Origin: Falsiroseomonas algicola
GTDB lineage: Bacteria; Pseudomonadota; Alphaproteobacteria; Acetobacterales; Acetobacteraceae
DNA length: 64,000 nucleotides
Reading direction: 5' to 3'
Assembly: GCF_011040385.1 (NCBI RefSeq)
Contig: NZ_JAAIKB010000004.1
Location: 248,001 to 312,000 of the forward strand
The notes below the pieces were generated by a model, which saw only the letters and a program-made list of their open reading frames with translations, was not told the DNA's origin and made no database searches. A program made the translations under genes and the position numbers. Positions 28,555 to 38,904 of this stretch are shown in pieces. The first letter of the stretch is position 1. The number at the start of each line of letters is the position of its first letter.

Positions 28555-29248
28555 CGTGGCCGACCTCCATTCCGCCTATGGCCGCATCCTGGCGTTGAAG
28601 GGCATCACGCTCCGCGTCGAGACCGGCGAGATCACCGCGCTGGTCGGCGGCAATGGCGCGGGCAAGACGACGCTGCTGCGCTGCCTGTCGGGCGTGCAGC
28701 CCGTGAAGTCCGGCCGCATCAAGTTCCATGGGGACGACATCACCGCCTGGTCGGCCCATGCCCGCGTCGCCGCCGGCATCGCGCAATCGCCGGAGGGCCG
28801 CCAGGTCTTCGGCCCCCTGACCGTGGAGGACAATCTCCGCCTCGGCGCCTTCCGCCGTGGCCGTGCGGAGACCGAGGCCGGGCTCGACCGCGTCTATGGC
28901 ATGTTCGACATCCTGAAGCAGAAGCGCCACCTCCAGGCCGCGGGGCTCTCGGGCGGGCAGCAGCAGATGCTGGCGATCGGCCGCGCGCTGATGTCGCAAC
29001 CGCGCCTGCTGCTGCTGGACGAGCCCTCCATGGGCCTGGCGCCGCTGCTGGTCGACCAGATCCTGGCCGCCGTGGTGGCGCTGAAGGCGCAGGGCGTCAC
29101 GGTGCTGCTGGTGGAGCAGAATGCCGCGGCCGCGCTGTCCATTGCCGATCGCGGTTATGTCATCGAGACAGGGCGCATCGCCCATGCGGGAACGGGGCTG
29201 GCGCTGCTGCATGATCCCGCCGTAAGGGAAGCCTATCTCGGCGTGTGA
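28526..29248 (+). CDS. Branched-chain-type ABC ATPase (LivF family)
   Basis: A 240-residue ABC ATPase, second of the pair. It shows Walker A GGNGAGKTT (GGN instead of the usual GPN), IAQSPEGRQVFGPLTVEDNL, the signature LSGGQQQMLAIGRAL, Walker B LLLLDEPSMGLAP and the switch region LLVEQNAAAAL, all typical of LivF. The ATG at 28526 lies inside the LivG gene, giving a 29-base overlap. With the four genes before it, it completes an uptake system. Confidence 0.93.
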   Translation: MARRKPRLLDVADLHSAYGRILALKGITLRVETGEITALVGGNGAGKTTLLRCLSGVQPVKSGRIKFHGDDITAWSAHARVAAGIAQSPEGRQVFGPLTVEDNLRLGAFRRGRAETEAGLDRVYGMFDILKQKRHLQAAGLSGGQQQMLAIGRALMSQPRLLLLDEPSMGLAPLLVDQILAAVVALKAQGVTVLLVEQNAAAALSIADRGYVIETGRIAHAGTGLALLHDPAVREAYLGV

Positions 29249-29278
29249 CCGCGCCTTCCCCGGCACAGGATGACACTC

Positions 29279-29821
29279 ATGGCAAAGCACTACCGCTGGC
29301 GGGAAGCCGCCGGCGAGGGCGTGCAGCACCTCGTGCTGGATCGCAGCCCGGGCCAGATCAGCGCGGAGGGGATGATCGTCGCGGGTGGCGAGGCGCCCTT
29401 CGCCGCGCGTTTCCGCCTGCTGATGGACAGCCGCTGGCGCACGCGCCGGCTTTCCGTCGCGGTGCTGGGCAACCCCGCGGTGCTGGTGCTGCTGGCCGAT
29501 GGCAAGGGCGGCTGGACGGATGCGGAGGGGAACGACCTCCCGGACCTCGCCGGTGTGCAGGATGTGGACCTCAGCGCCACGCCCTTCACCAACACGCTGC
29601 CGATCCGCCGGCTGCGCACAGCGGTGGGCAAATCCGTCGACATCGACACGGCCTATGTGGACCTGCCGTCGATGGCCGTCAGCCGCGACGCGCAGCGCTA
29701 CACGCGGCTGGAGGAGCGTCTGTGGCGCTACGAATCCCGCGACAGCGATTTCGTTCGTGACATCACCGTCGATGAGGACGGGTTGGTGCTGAGCTATCCG
29801 GGCCTGTTCGAGCGCCTCTGA
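29279..29821 (+). CDS. Putative glycolipid-binding family protein
   Basis: A 180-residue soluble protein without a signal peptide. The overall pattern (a HYRWREAAGEGVQHLVLD start, FRLLMDSRWRTRRLSV, GKGGWTDAEGNDLPDLAG, FTNTLPIRRL and the C-terminal YESRDSDFVRDITVDEDGLV) resembles the conserved family annotated as putative glycolipid-binding. The second ATG (29279) is preferred because AGGA lies eight bases upstream; an ATG nine bases earlier is possible. It is 30 bases after the LivF gene and may simply be carried in that operon. Its biochemical role is unknown. Confidence 0.75.
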   Translation: MAKHYRWREAAGEGVQHLVLDRSPGQISAEGMIVAGGEAPFAARFRLLMDSRWRTRRLSVAVLGNPAVLVLLADGKGGWTDAEGNDLPDLAGVQDVDLSATPFTNTLPIRRLRTAVGKSVDIDTAYVDLPSMAVSRDAQRYTRLEERLWRYESRDSDFVRDITVDEDGLVLSYPGLFERL

Positions 29822-29844
29822 GGCCAGCCCCGAAGCCTCGCGGT

Positions 29845-29897
29845 CCAGGGGCCCGAGGCCCCTGGCATGGGGGTGCGGGGGAACGGCGTTCCCCCGC
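29845..29897. repeat. Bipartite double-hairpin repeat, copy 1 (bidirectional terminator)
   Basis: Hairpin CCAGGGGCC-CGA-GGCCCCTGG (29845-29865), linker CATGGGGGT, then hairpin GCGGGGGAAC-GGC-GTTCCCCCGC (29875-29897). It fills the gap between two convergent stop codons. The same architecture in reverse orientation, with the same linker, recurs at 47812-47864, and related forms occur near 55.2 kb. It most likely terminates transcription from both sides. Confidence 0.75.
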
Positions 29898-29899
29898 GC

Positions 29900-31519
29900 T
29901 CACCGCACCATCGCGACCAACCCCGACTGTTCCCGCACCGCGTCGAAGCGGAGTTCCGGATACTCCTCCTCCGCCCGCTTGCGGCGCCAGTCCGATCCGA
30001 ACAGGGCGACGTATTCGCCATCATGGTCCGCCGCCGTGTCGCCGCGGTTGCGCGTCGCCCAGCGCTCGATCGCCGCGCGGTCGCCGCTCGGCGAGGAGAT
30101 CCACCGCATGGTGGACCAGCGCGTGGCGTCGAAGCCCGCGGGGACGGTGTATTCGACCTTGAGGCGGCTCTGCAGCACGTCCAGCTGCAGCTCCCCCACC
30201 ACGCCGACGATGGGGGCGGAGCCGTCGAGGGGGCGGAAGATCTGCACCACCCCTTCCTCCGCCAGCTGATCGAGGGCGGTGCGCAGCTTCTTGGCCAGCA
30301 TCGGGTCATCGAGCCGGACGTGGCGCAGGATTTCCGGCGCGAAGCTCGGCACACCGCGGAAGTTGATGTCCTCGCCCTCCGTCAGCGTGTCGCCGATGCG
30401 GAGCGTGCCGTGGTTGGCGATGCCGACGACGTCGCCCGGCCAGGCTTCCTCCGCCACCTGCCGTTCCTTCGCGAAGAAGAAGAGCGGCGCGTTGACCGGC
30501 ACCTGCTTGCCGGTGCGGACCTGGCGGAGCCGCATGCCCTTGGTGAGCCGCCCGCTGCACAGCCGCACGAAGGCGACCCGGTCCCGGTGGTTCGGGTCCA
30601 TGTTGGCCTGCACCTTGAAGACGAAGCCGGTCAGCTTGCCTTCCTCCGGCTCCACCGGCCGCGCATCGGCGGCGCGGGCGCCGGGCGGCGGCGCGTAGCG
30701 GGACATGCCGTCCAGCAGGTGGCCCACGCCGAAATCCCGCAGCGCGGAGCCGAAATAGACCGGCGTCAGCGTGCCCTGGCGGAAGGCCTCGAGGTCGAAG
30801 GGCTTCAGCCCCGCCTCGGCCAGCAGGATGTCCTCCGCCAGCTGGTTGGCGCGTTCCTCGCCCACCAGTTCGGCGATGCGCGGGTCGTCGGCGCCGGAGA
30901 CGGCGATGCCCTCCTCCTCCGTCGCATCCACCGGCATCAGGCGCTTCGCCAGGATGTCGTAGGTGCCCCAGAAGGTGCTGGCGCGGCCGATCGGCCAGGC
31001 GACGGGGGCGGCATCCAAGGCGAGGGTCTGCTCGATCTCGTCGATCAGCTCGAAGGGGTCCCGCGCCTCCCGGTCCATCTTGTTGACGAAGGTGACGATC
31101 GGGATGTCGCGCAGGCGGCAGACCTCGAACAGCTTGCGGGTCTGGCTCTCGATGCCCTTGGCGGCGTCGAGGACCATCACGGCGGCATCGACCGCCGTCA
31201 GGGTCCGGTAGGTGTCCTCGCTGAAGTCTTCGTGGCCCGGCGTGTCGAGCAGGTTGAAGATGACGCCGCCCCGCTCGAAGGTCATGACGGAGGTCGCCAC
31301 CGAGATGCCGCGGTCCTGCTCGATCTTCATCCAGTCCGACCGCGTGCGGCGCGCATTGCCCTTGGCGCGCACGGCGCCGGCCAGCTGGATGGCGCCGCCC
31401 TTCAGCAGCAGCTTCTCCGTCAGCGTGGTCTTGCCGGCGTCGGGGTGGGCGATGATCGCGAAGGTGCGGCGGCGCGCGGCTTCGCGCGCGACCGCCTCGA
31501 GGGCCGTGGTGTCACTCAT
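29900..31519 (-). CDS. prfC: Peptide chain release factor 3
   Basis: A 539-residue translational GTPase. G-motifs are visible: AHPDAGKTTLTE (G1), DTPGHEDFSEDT (G3) and NKMDR (G4). The C-terminal region (GVVGELQLDVLQSRLKVEY) is the domain III pattern of RF3. RF3 recycles RF1/RF2 after termination. Length equals that of typical RF3. It is 18 bases downstream of the enolase-superfamily gene on the same strand; a CCCC-GTAA-GGGG dyad overlaps that junction. Confidence 0.96.
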   Translation of the reverse strand: MSDTTALEAVAREAARRRTFAIIAHPDAGKTTLTEKLLLKGGAIQLAGAVRAKGNARRTRSDWMKIEQDRGISVATSVMTFERGGVIFNLLDTPGHEDFSEDTYRTLTAVDAAVMVLDAAKGIESQTRKLFEVCRLRDIPIVTFVNKMDREARDPFELIDEIEQTLALDAAPVAWPIGRASTFWGTYDILAKRLMPVDATEEEGIAVSGADDPRIAELVGEERANQLAEDILLAEAGLKPFDLEAFRQGTLTPVYFGSALRDFGVGHLLDGMSRYAPPPGARAADARPVEPEEGKLTGFVFKVQANMDPNHRDRVAFVRLCSGRLTKGMRLRQVRTGKQVPVNAPLFFFAKERQVAEEAWPGDVVGIANHGTLRIGDTLTEGEDINFRGVPSFAPEILRHVRLDDPMLAKKLRTALDQLAEEGVVQIFRPLDGSAPIVGVVGELQLDVLQSRLKVEYTVPAGFDATRWSTMRWISSPSGDRAAIERWATRNRGDTAADHDGEYVALFGSDWRRKRAEEEYPELRFDAVREQSGLVAMVR

Positions 31520-31537
31520 GCGGGGCGCTATAGCCCC

Positions 31538-33058
31538 TTACGGGGTCGGGATCACCACCGGATCGGCGAGGGCCAGCGCCGCGATCCGCGCGGGGTCCGG
31601 CGCCAGGCCGATGCCCGGCCCCTCCGGCCCGGTCAATCGGCCGTCCCTCACGGTCAGAAGTCCGGGGGCGACGATGTCCTCGGCCAGGGACGTGACGCCG
31701 CAATCCATGGGGTGATGGGCGTCGAGGCCGAGCGCCTGCGCCATCTGCCAGTTGGCGGCCGTCGCGACCGCCGTCTCGTAGAAGGAATGCAGGGACGGCG
31801 TCAGGCCAAGCCGGGCGGCCACGGCGGAGGCGTCCCGCAGCCCGGCGATGCCGCCCCAGTAGAAGATGTCCCCCAGCACGACCAGGTCCGTCAGCCCCAG
31901 GCGATGGGCGGCGACGAGGTCCGGCGGCTCGATCAGGCACATGTTGGAGGCAAGCCGCCCCGCCCCCGCTTCCCGCAACCGCGCGAAACCCTCCAGCGCG
32001 TCGGTCGGGTCCTCATGGAACTCCAGGTCCAGCGCGGCGGTGCCGGCGACCAGGCGCCGCGCCTCCTCCGGGCTATAGGCGCCGTTGGGGTCGCAGCGGA
32101 GGCGGGTGCCGGGCGGCAGGGTGTTCCGCAGGGCCGTCAGCGCGGCGATGTCCCAGTCGATGCCGGTGGCGGCGGATTTGTACTTGAAGGCGCGGATGCC
32201 GTGATCCGCCGCGATCCCCGCCGCCAATTCCGCCACGCGCGGCGCCAGCGAGACATCGGCCATGTGCGCCGTGATCTCGGCGCGCTCCATCGCCCGGCCG
32301 GGCACGGCGGCGGGCAGCGGGCAGGCGACCTCGACCGGGCGCAGCGGCGCGGATTGCCCGAGCAGTGCGGCCAGCGTCACGCCGAGATGCTTCGCGGAAG
32401 CGTCCCAGGCCGCGAGGTCGAGGCCCGCATAGGCCGCCAGCCCGTTGCGGCCATGCCGGTTGTCGAAGCTGATCCGGGCGAAGCTGCGCCGCAGCGCCGC
32501 GCGGTCCCGCAGCGCATCCCGCCCGATCCAGCCCTTGGCGATCGCCACCACCCGCGCCGCGCAATCCGGCGTGCCGTTGGTCTCCCCCCAGCCCTCCGTG
32601 CCATCGGCCAGGCGGATCGCCACCAGCGTCCGGTCCTGCTTCGGCGTGCAGTACATGGAGCTGACATAGAGGTGCTTCAGCGGCAGGGCGAGGCGCTGGA
32701 CCCTGATGGAGACGATCCGCGTCGGGCTGTCCTTCGGCACCGCGGGCAGCGGCGGCAGCGGACCCTCGGCGGCGACGGCGGCATCAAGCGCGGCGGCCAG
32801 CGACACGGCGCGGGGCAGCCCGCCTTCCCCGGGCCTGACCGCCAGCGTCACGCCCATGGCGCGCGCCAGCGCTGCCAGATCCCGCAGCCCGGCCAGGCCG
32901 CCGGCGCTGTCCGCATCCGCCACCACCAGCGTGGTGCCCCGCGCGAGGCAGGCGGCGAAGGGGCCGGGCGTCAGGCCAGCCGCCCCGATCGCACGCGGCG
33001 CGGCGGCGATGCCGCCGAGCCAGGTGGCCTCATCCAGACCCAGCAGGGCGTTGGTCAT
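31538..33058 (-). CDS. Enolase-superfamily dehydratase/racemase with N-terminal extension
   Basis: A 506-residue protein. From about residue 112 it is an enolase-superfamily enzyme of the mandelate racemase/glucarate dehydratase branch. It shows the KxK base motif FKYKSA (K292, K294), metal ligands in CDPNGAYS (D323 with N325), FHEDP (E349) and LGDIFYW (D397), and a general-acid histidine in PSLHSFYE (H424). Such enzymes abstract the alpha proton of a carboxylate, often a sugar acid. The first 110 residues are not part of the standard fold and I do not recognise them. The start overlaps the sulfotransferase stop by ATGA, supporting real translation of the extension; a GTG at codon 107 is an alternative. 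Confidence 0.88.
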   Translation of the reverse strand: MTNALLGLDEATWLGGIAAAPRAIGAAGLTPGPFAACLARGTTLVVADADSAGGLAGLRDLAALARAMGVTLAVRPGEGGLPRAVSLAAALDAAVAAEGPLPPLPAVPKDSPTRIVSIRVQRLALPLKHLYVSSMYCTPKQDRTLVAIRLADGTEGWGETNGTPDCAARVVAIAKGWIGRDALRDRAALRRSFARISFDNRHGRNGLAAYAGLDLAAWDASAKHLGVTLAALLGQSAPLRPVEVACPLPAAVPGRAMERAEITAHMADVSLAPRVAELAAGIAADHGIRAFKYKSAATGIDWDIAALTALRNTLPPGTRLRCDPNGAYSPEEARRLVAGTAALDLEFHEDPTDALEGFARLREAGAGRLASNMCLIEPPDLVAAHRLGLTDLVVLGDIFYWGGIAGLRDASAVAARLGLTPSLHSFYETAVATAANWQMAQALGLDAHHPMDCGVTSLAEDIVAPGLLTVRDGRLTGPEGPGIGLAPDPARIAALALADPVVIPTP

Positions 33059-34245
33059 CCCAGGAATCTCTCCGGATCGGGCAGGGCGATGTTCGTCCCC
33101 TCCACCACCAGGCGGAGGTCCGGGCGCTGCGCCGCCTCGGCCGGCACCCGCAGGCGGAAGGCGCAGTGCCCGTCGGCCAGGCCCGCCGCTGCCAGGTCCG
33201 GCCGCATCAGCTGGGCGCGGGTGGCGGCGAGCGGCGTGGCCCCGGCCATCAGCACGACGGTGACGGGCGCCGGCGCCAGCAGGTCCAGCGCCCAGCCATG
33301 CAGCACGCCATCCTCCACCCGGTCCAGCCGGCCCATGACGTTGCGCGGCGCGCGCCGCTTTACGGGCGGCGAGGCCAGGAAGTCCGCCACCTCCGCATAG
33401 TCGGCGCTGGCGCGGATGGCGGCGGCGAAGGGCGGCAATTCGTCATCGGCATGGAATTCGTAGCGGTCGAAGACCTTGTCCCCCGCCCCCTCCGCCAGCG
33501 CCTGCTGGCAGCGGGAGAAGGCGGCGAAGGCGGCTTCGAAGGCCGGGCCCTCCGCCGCCACATCCGCCTCGAACCGCGCCCGCGCGGCCGCGTGCAGCGC
33601 GATGTCGGTGGCGAAGAGGTCGCGATGCAGGGCGGCCTCCGCCCGTGCGCGGTCGCGCAGCGCGGCCTGGTCCGGCGACAGGCGCGTGACGTTGCGCGCA
33701 ATGTAGAGCGGCGGCGCCCAGCCGAGCCGCCGCGCCATGAGCAGCAGGGACCGGTCGAATGCCTCCGCGATCCCCGCCACCAGCACCGCACCGTCCAGAT
33801 TGGCCAGCGCGGCTTCCAGCACCGGGCGCGTCGTGCGGCCCGCGATCTGGCGGGCCTGGGTATCGCCCCTTCCCTGCGCCGTCAGGTAGTCCAGCGGCGA
33901 CAGCGCGCCGCTCAGGATGGCGTCGCGCTGGGCGTGGTGGGGGTAGGTGAAGGCGTAGAAGTATTCGGACAGCGCCCGCTCGACCGGATCCCGCAGCAGG
34001 GTGAAGTAGTGGCAGGGCTCCCGCAGCGCCTGGTGCAGGCCGAGGAACTGGTGCCCCGTCACCAGGCGGATCTCCCGCCCCGCCATCCCCGCCCGCACGG
34101 CCTTCGCGACCTCCGGCATCGGGCGGGGGTCGCCGCTGCCGAGGTCGAAATAGAGCACATGCCGCGCGCCATATTGCCGGGACAGCACGGTGCGGAGCGA
34201 GGAGCCGGCGGTCTTCGGCACATGCAGGAAGACGTGGTGCGGCAT
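33055..34245 (-). CDS. Sulfotransferase family protein
   Basis: A 396-residue soluble protein beginning MPHHVFLHVPKTAGSSLRTV. The K11-R18 segment is the 5'-phosphosulfate loop of PAPS-dependent sulfotransferases, and LLRDPVERALSEYFYAF (about 84-100) is the 3'-phosphate site. The C-terminal third, with RLDRVEDGVLHGWALD, looks like an added beta-rich domain. The frame is open much further upstream, but only the ATG at 34245 gives the family N-terminus; its ribosome site is weak. The acceptor may be a glycan or lipid. It overlaps the enolase-superfamily gene by four bases. Confidence 0.85.
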   Translation of the reverse strand: MPHHVFLHVPKTAGSSLRTVLSRQYGARHVLYFDLGSGDPRPMPEVAKAVRAGMAGREIRLVTGHQFLGLHQALREPCHYFTLLRDPVERALSEYFYAFTYPHHAQRDAILSGALSPLDYLTAQGRGDTQARQIAGRTTRPVLEAALANLDGAVLVAGIAEAFDRSLLLMARRLGWAPPLYIARNVTRLSPDQAALRDRARAEAALHRDLFATDIALHAAARARFEADVAAEGPAFEAAFAAFSRCQQALAEGAGDKVFDRYEFHADDELPPFAAAIRASADYAEVADFLASPPVKRRAPRNVMGRLDRVEDGVLHGWALDLLAPAPVTVVLMAGATPLAATRAQLMRPDLAAAGLADGHCAFRLRVPAEAAQRPDLRLVVEGTNIALPDPERFLG

Positions 34246-34342
34246 CTTGTGAGACGGGCTGCCCTGATCGGTGAGATTCCCTCTGCCGCAATCGGCCGGG
34301 CGCGGCAACACTGCCACGGAACAGTTGAAAGGCCCCGAAGGC

Positions 34343-35311
34343 ATGCCCTCCCGCCGCGCCCTGCTTGCCCTGCCATTCGGCCTGGCTGTCCCGGCGGCCC
34401 GCGCGCAGGGCACCTGGCCCCAGCGGCCCGTGCGCCTGGTGGTGCCCTTCCCGCCCGGCGGCACGACGGATGTGCTGGCCCGCGCCATCGCCGCCAAGTG
34501 GCAGGAAGGCTGGGCGCAGCAGGTGGTGGTGGACAATCGCGGTGGCGGCGGCGGCGTGATCGGGACGGAAGCCGTGTTCCGCGCGCCCCCCGATGGCCTG
34601 ACCCTCGTGCTCGGCAACAACCAGACCCACGGCACCAATGGCGCGCTGATCCCGGGCCTGCCCTATGACCCCGCCGGCTTCGCCGCCGTCACGCTGGTGG
34701 CGAAGGCGCCGCATGCGCTGGTGGTGCCGGCTTCCTCCCCGGCCCGCAGCGTGGCGGACCTCGTGGCGCTGGGGCGGCAATCGGCGCGGGGGCTCTCCTA
34801 TGCCTCCTCCTCCGCCGGCTCGGCTTCCCACCTCATGAGCGAGACCTTCGCGCGGCGCAGCGGCATGAACGCGACGCATGTGCCCTATCGCGGTGCCGCA
34901 CCGGCGGCGATGGACCTGGTGGCGGGGGTGGTGGACTTCATGATGGCGACCTGGGCCAGCGTCTCGGCCCTCGCCGCCGATGGCCGCATCCGGGTGCTGG
35001 GGGTGGGTGGCGATGCCCGCTTCCCCGACCTGCCCGCGGTGCCGACCCTGCGGGAACAGGGCTATGACTATCTCAGCGGCGACAGCTGGTTCGGGCTGTT
35101 CGCGCCCCTCAACACGCCCCTGCCGGTGCTGGAGGCCGTGAACGCCGCGACCGTCAGCGCCCTGGCGGACCCAACGGTGCGCGGGCGGCTGGAGGCGGCG
35201 GGCTTCCGGGTGGAGACGATGACCGTCCCCGACTTCGCCCGCTTCCACCAGGCGGAGGTCGGCCGCTGGGCCGCACTGGTGCGGGAAAGCGGCGTGACGC
35301 TGACACAGTAG
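34343..35311 (+). CDS. Bug/TctC-family substrate-binding protein
   Basis: A 322-residue periplasmic receptor with a signal peptide beginning MPSRRALLALPFGLAVPA (likely cut after ARA) and Bug motifs VRLVVPFPPGGTTDVLARA, VVDNRGGGGGVIGTEAV, THVPYRGAAPAAMDLVAG and VPTLREQGYDYLSG. It is divergent from the sulfotransferase gene and 245 bases before the BCCT carrier. No tripartite membrane partners are nearby. The ligand is presumably a carboxylate. Confidence 0.92.
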   Translation: MPSRRALLALPFGLAVPAARAQGTWPQRPVRLVVPFPPGGTTDVLARAIAAKWQEGWAQQVVVDNRGGGGGVIGTEAVFRAPPDGLTLVLGNNQTHGTNGALIPGLPYDPAGFAAVTLVAKAPHALVVPASSPARSVADLVALGRQSARGLSYASSSAGSASHLMSETFARRSGMNATHVPYRGAAPAAMDLVAGVVDFMMATWASVSALAADGRIRVLGVGGDARFPDLPAVPTLREQGYDYLSGDSWFGLFAPLNTPLPVLEAVNAATVSALADPTVRGRLEAAGFRVETMTVPDFARFHQAEVGRWAALVRESGVTLTQ

Positions 35312-35555
35312 CGCGAGGGCATCGTCCTCGACAACACAGCCACCTGGTCGATGGGTGTCGTCGTGGTGTTCCGCTGGTCACCCGGCCTGGCGGGACGTGG
35401 CGCCGGCTTTTTCCGCGGTGTCTCCGGCTGTTCTCACCACCGGCATTGCCTCGTCCGCCATGGCCCGCCGGAGGGGTCGCGGCTCGACGCCCCTTGGCGG
35501 CACGCTGGTCGAACCCGGCCGGGGGAGCGGCGTTGGGGGCCTGCAACTTGAACAG

Positions 35556-37567
<2,012 letters not shown>

Positions 37568-37571
<4 letters not shown>

Positions 37572-38845
37572 CGCGCGCGGCAGGCGCGGGCGGCGCCGCG
37601 CTCCGCCCCGTCGCCGCGCTGCTGGCCGCCGTCTTCATGGCCATGGCGGGCAGCGGCCCGCTTGGCACCGCGGTCAGCCTGGGGATGGAGGCCGCGGCGC
37701 TGCCCCGGCCCGTCATCGGCCTGGTGATGTCGGCCTATTTCGCCGGGCTCACCCTCGGCTCGCTGCTCGCCTACCGGGTCGTGCTGCGGGTCGGGCATAT
37801 CCGCGCCTTCACGGCCTTCGCCTCGGTGGTCTCGGCCGTGACGCTGCTCTACCCGCTGCTTCCGCCGCCCTACGCCTGGGTGCCGCTGCGGCTGGCCGAG
37901 GGCTTCTGCATGGCCGGCATCTTCATCTGCGTCGAGAGCTGGCTGAACGACCATGCGGGCCCGGCTTCGCGCGGGCGCATCCTCGCCTCCTACATGATCT
38001 GCGTCTATCTCGGGCAGGCCTCGGGCCAAGCGGCCCTGGCGCTGGACGGGGGCGGCGACGCGATGCGCGTCTTCCTGCTGGTCTCCGTGCTGATCTCCTT
38101 CGCGGTGCTGCCGGTCGCGCTGACCCGCATGCCCTCCCCGGCCCTGCCCGAGGTCATCTCCTTCCCCGCGCGCCGGCTCTGGGCGGCCTCGCCGCTCGGC
38201 ATCGCCGGCACGATCGCGAGCGGGCTCGTGCTGGGCTCGGTCTACGCGCTCGGCCCCGTCTTCGCTCGCGATGCCGCGGGCTTCGAGGCCGGGGGCGCGG
38301 CCCTGTTCATGGCGGTGCTGATCGCGGGTGGCGTGCTGCTGCAATGGCCGCTCGGCCGGCTGTCCGACGCCTTCGACCGCCGGCGCGTGATCGTGGCGAC
38401 GCTGGCGCTGCTGACGGCGGCGGCGCTTCTCGTCGCCTTCATGGCGGAGCGCGGCGGCCTGCCGCTGCTGGGCGCGGCGGCGGCCTTCGGCGGCGTCGCC
38501 CTTGCGCTCTATCCGCTCTGCGTGGCCCACACGAACGATCATCTGTCGCGGGGCGACCGCGTGGCGGCCAGCGGCGGCCTGGTGCTGGCCTATTCCGCGG
38601 GCGCGACGGCGGGACCCCTCCTCGCCTCGGCGGCCATGGTGGCGCTGGGGGGGCGCGGGCTGTTCCTCTTCGCGGCCGCGGTCGGCCTGCTGGGCCTCGG
38701 CTTCGCCGCCTGGCGCCTGCTGGCCCGCGCGCCGGTGCCGGCGGAGCGGCAGGGCACCTTCCAGCCCCAGCCAGGCACGACGCCGATTGCGGCGCCGCTG
38801 GACCCGCGCACCGCCCTGCCGGCCGCGGGCACCGCCGCCTCCTGA
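37568..38845 (+). CDS. Major facilitator superfamily transporter (YcaD-like)
   Basis: A 425-residue MFS carrier with 12 predicted helices. It starts with GTG inside the BCCT stop (GTGA, 37568-37571), so it is coupled to it; the long open frame upstream is only a shadow of the BCCT gene. The segments LAEGFCMAGIFICVESWLND and GRLSDAFDRRRVIV (the loop 8-9 motif) are typical of the YcaD-type branch. The C-terminal tail is proline/alanine-rich. The substrate is unknown; linkage to a betaine-type carrier suggests an osmolyte or quaternary amine theme. Confidence 0.9.
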
Positions 38846-38885
38846 CCGCTACGGGGGGAGACGGCGCGGCGCGCGGGCGCCCGGC

Positions 38886-38904
38886 GGCCCCCTTTCCCGG
38901 GGCC
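38886..38904. terminator. Hairpin between convergent MFS and haloperoxidase genes
   Basis: GGCCCC and GGGGCC are separated by a seven-base pyrimidine loop and end right at the haloperoxidase stop codon. A short but pure G/C stem at a convergent junction makes it a plausible shared terminator. Confidence 0.45.

Noticed and set aside
29867-33400. 1177-codon plus-strand open frame opposite prfC and the enolase-superfamily gene
   Set aside because: It spans two real antisense genes and a hairpin repeat, and its translation is low-complexity.
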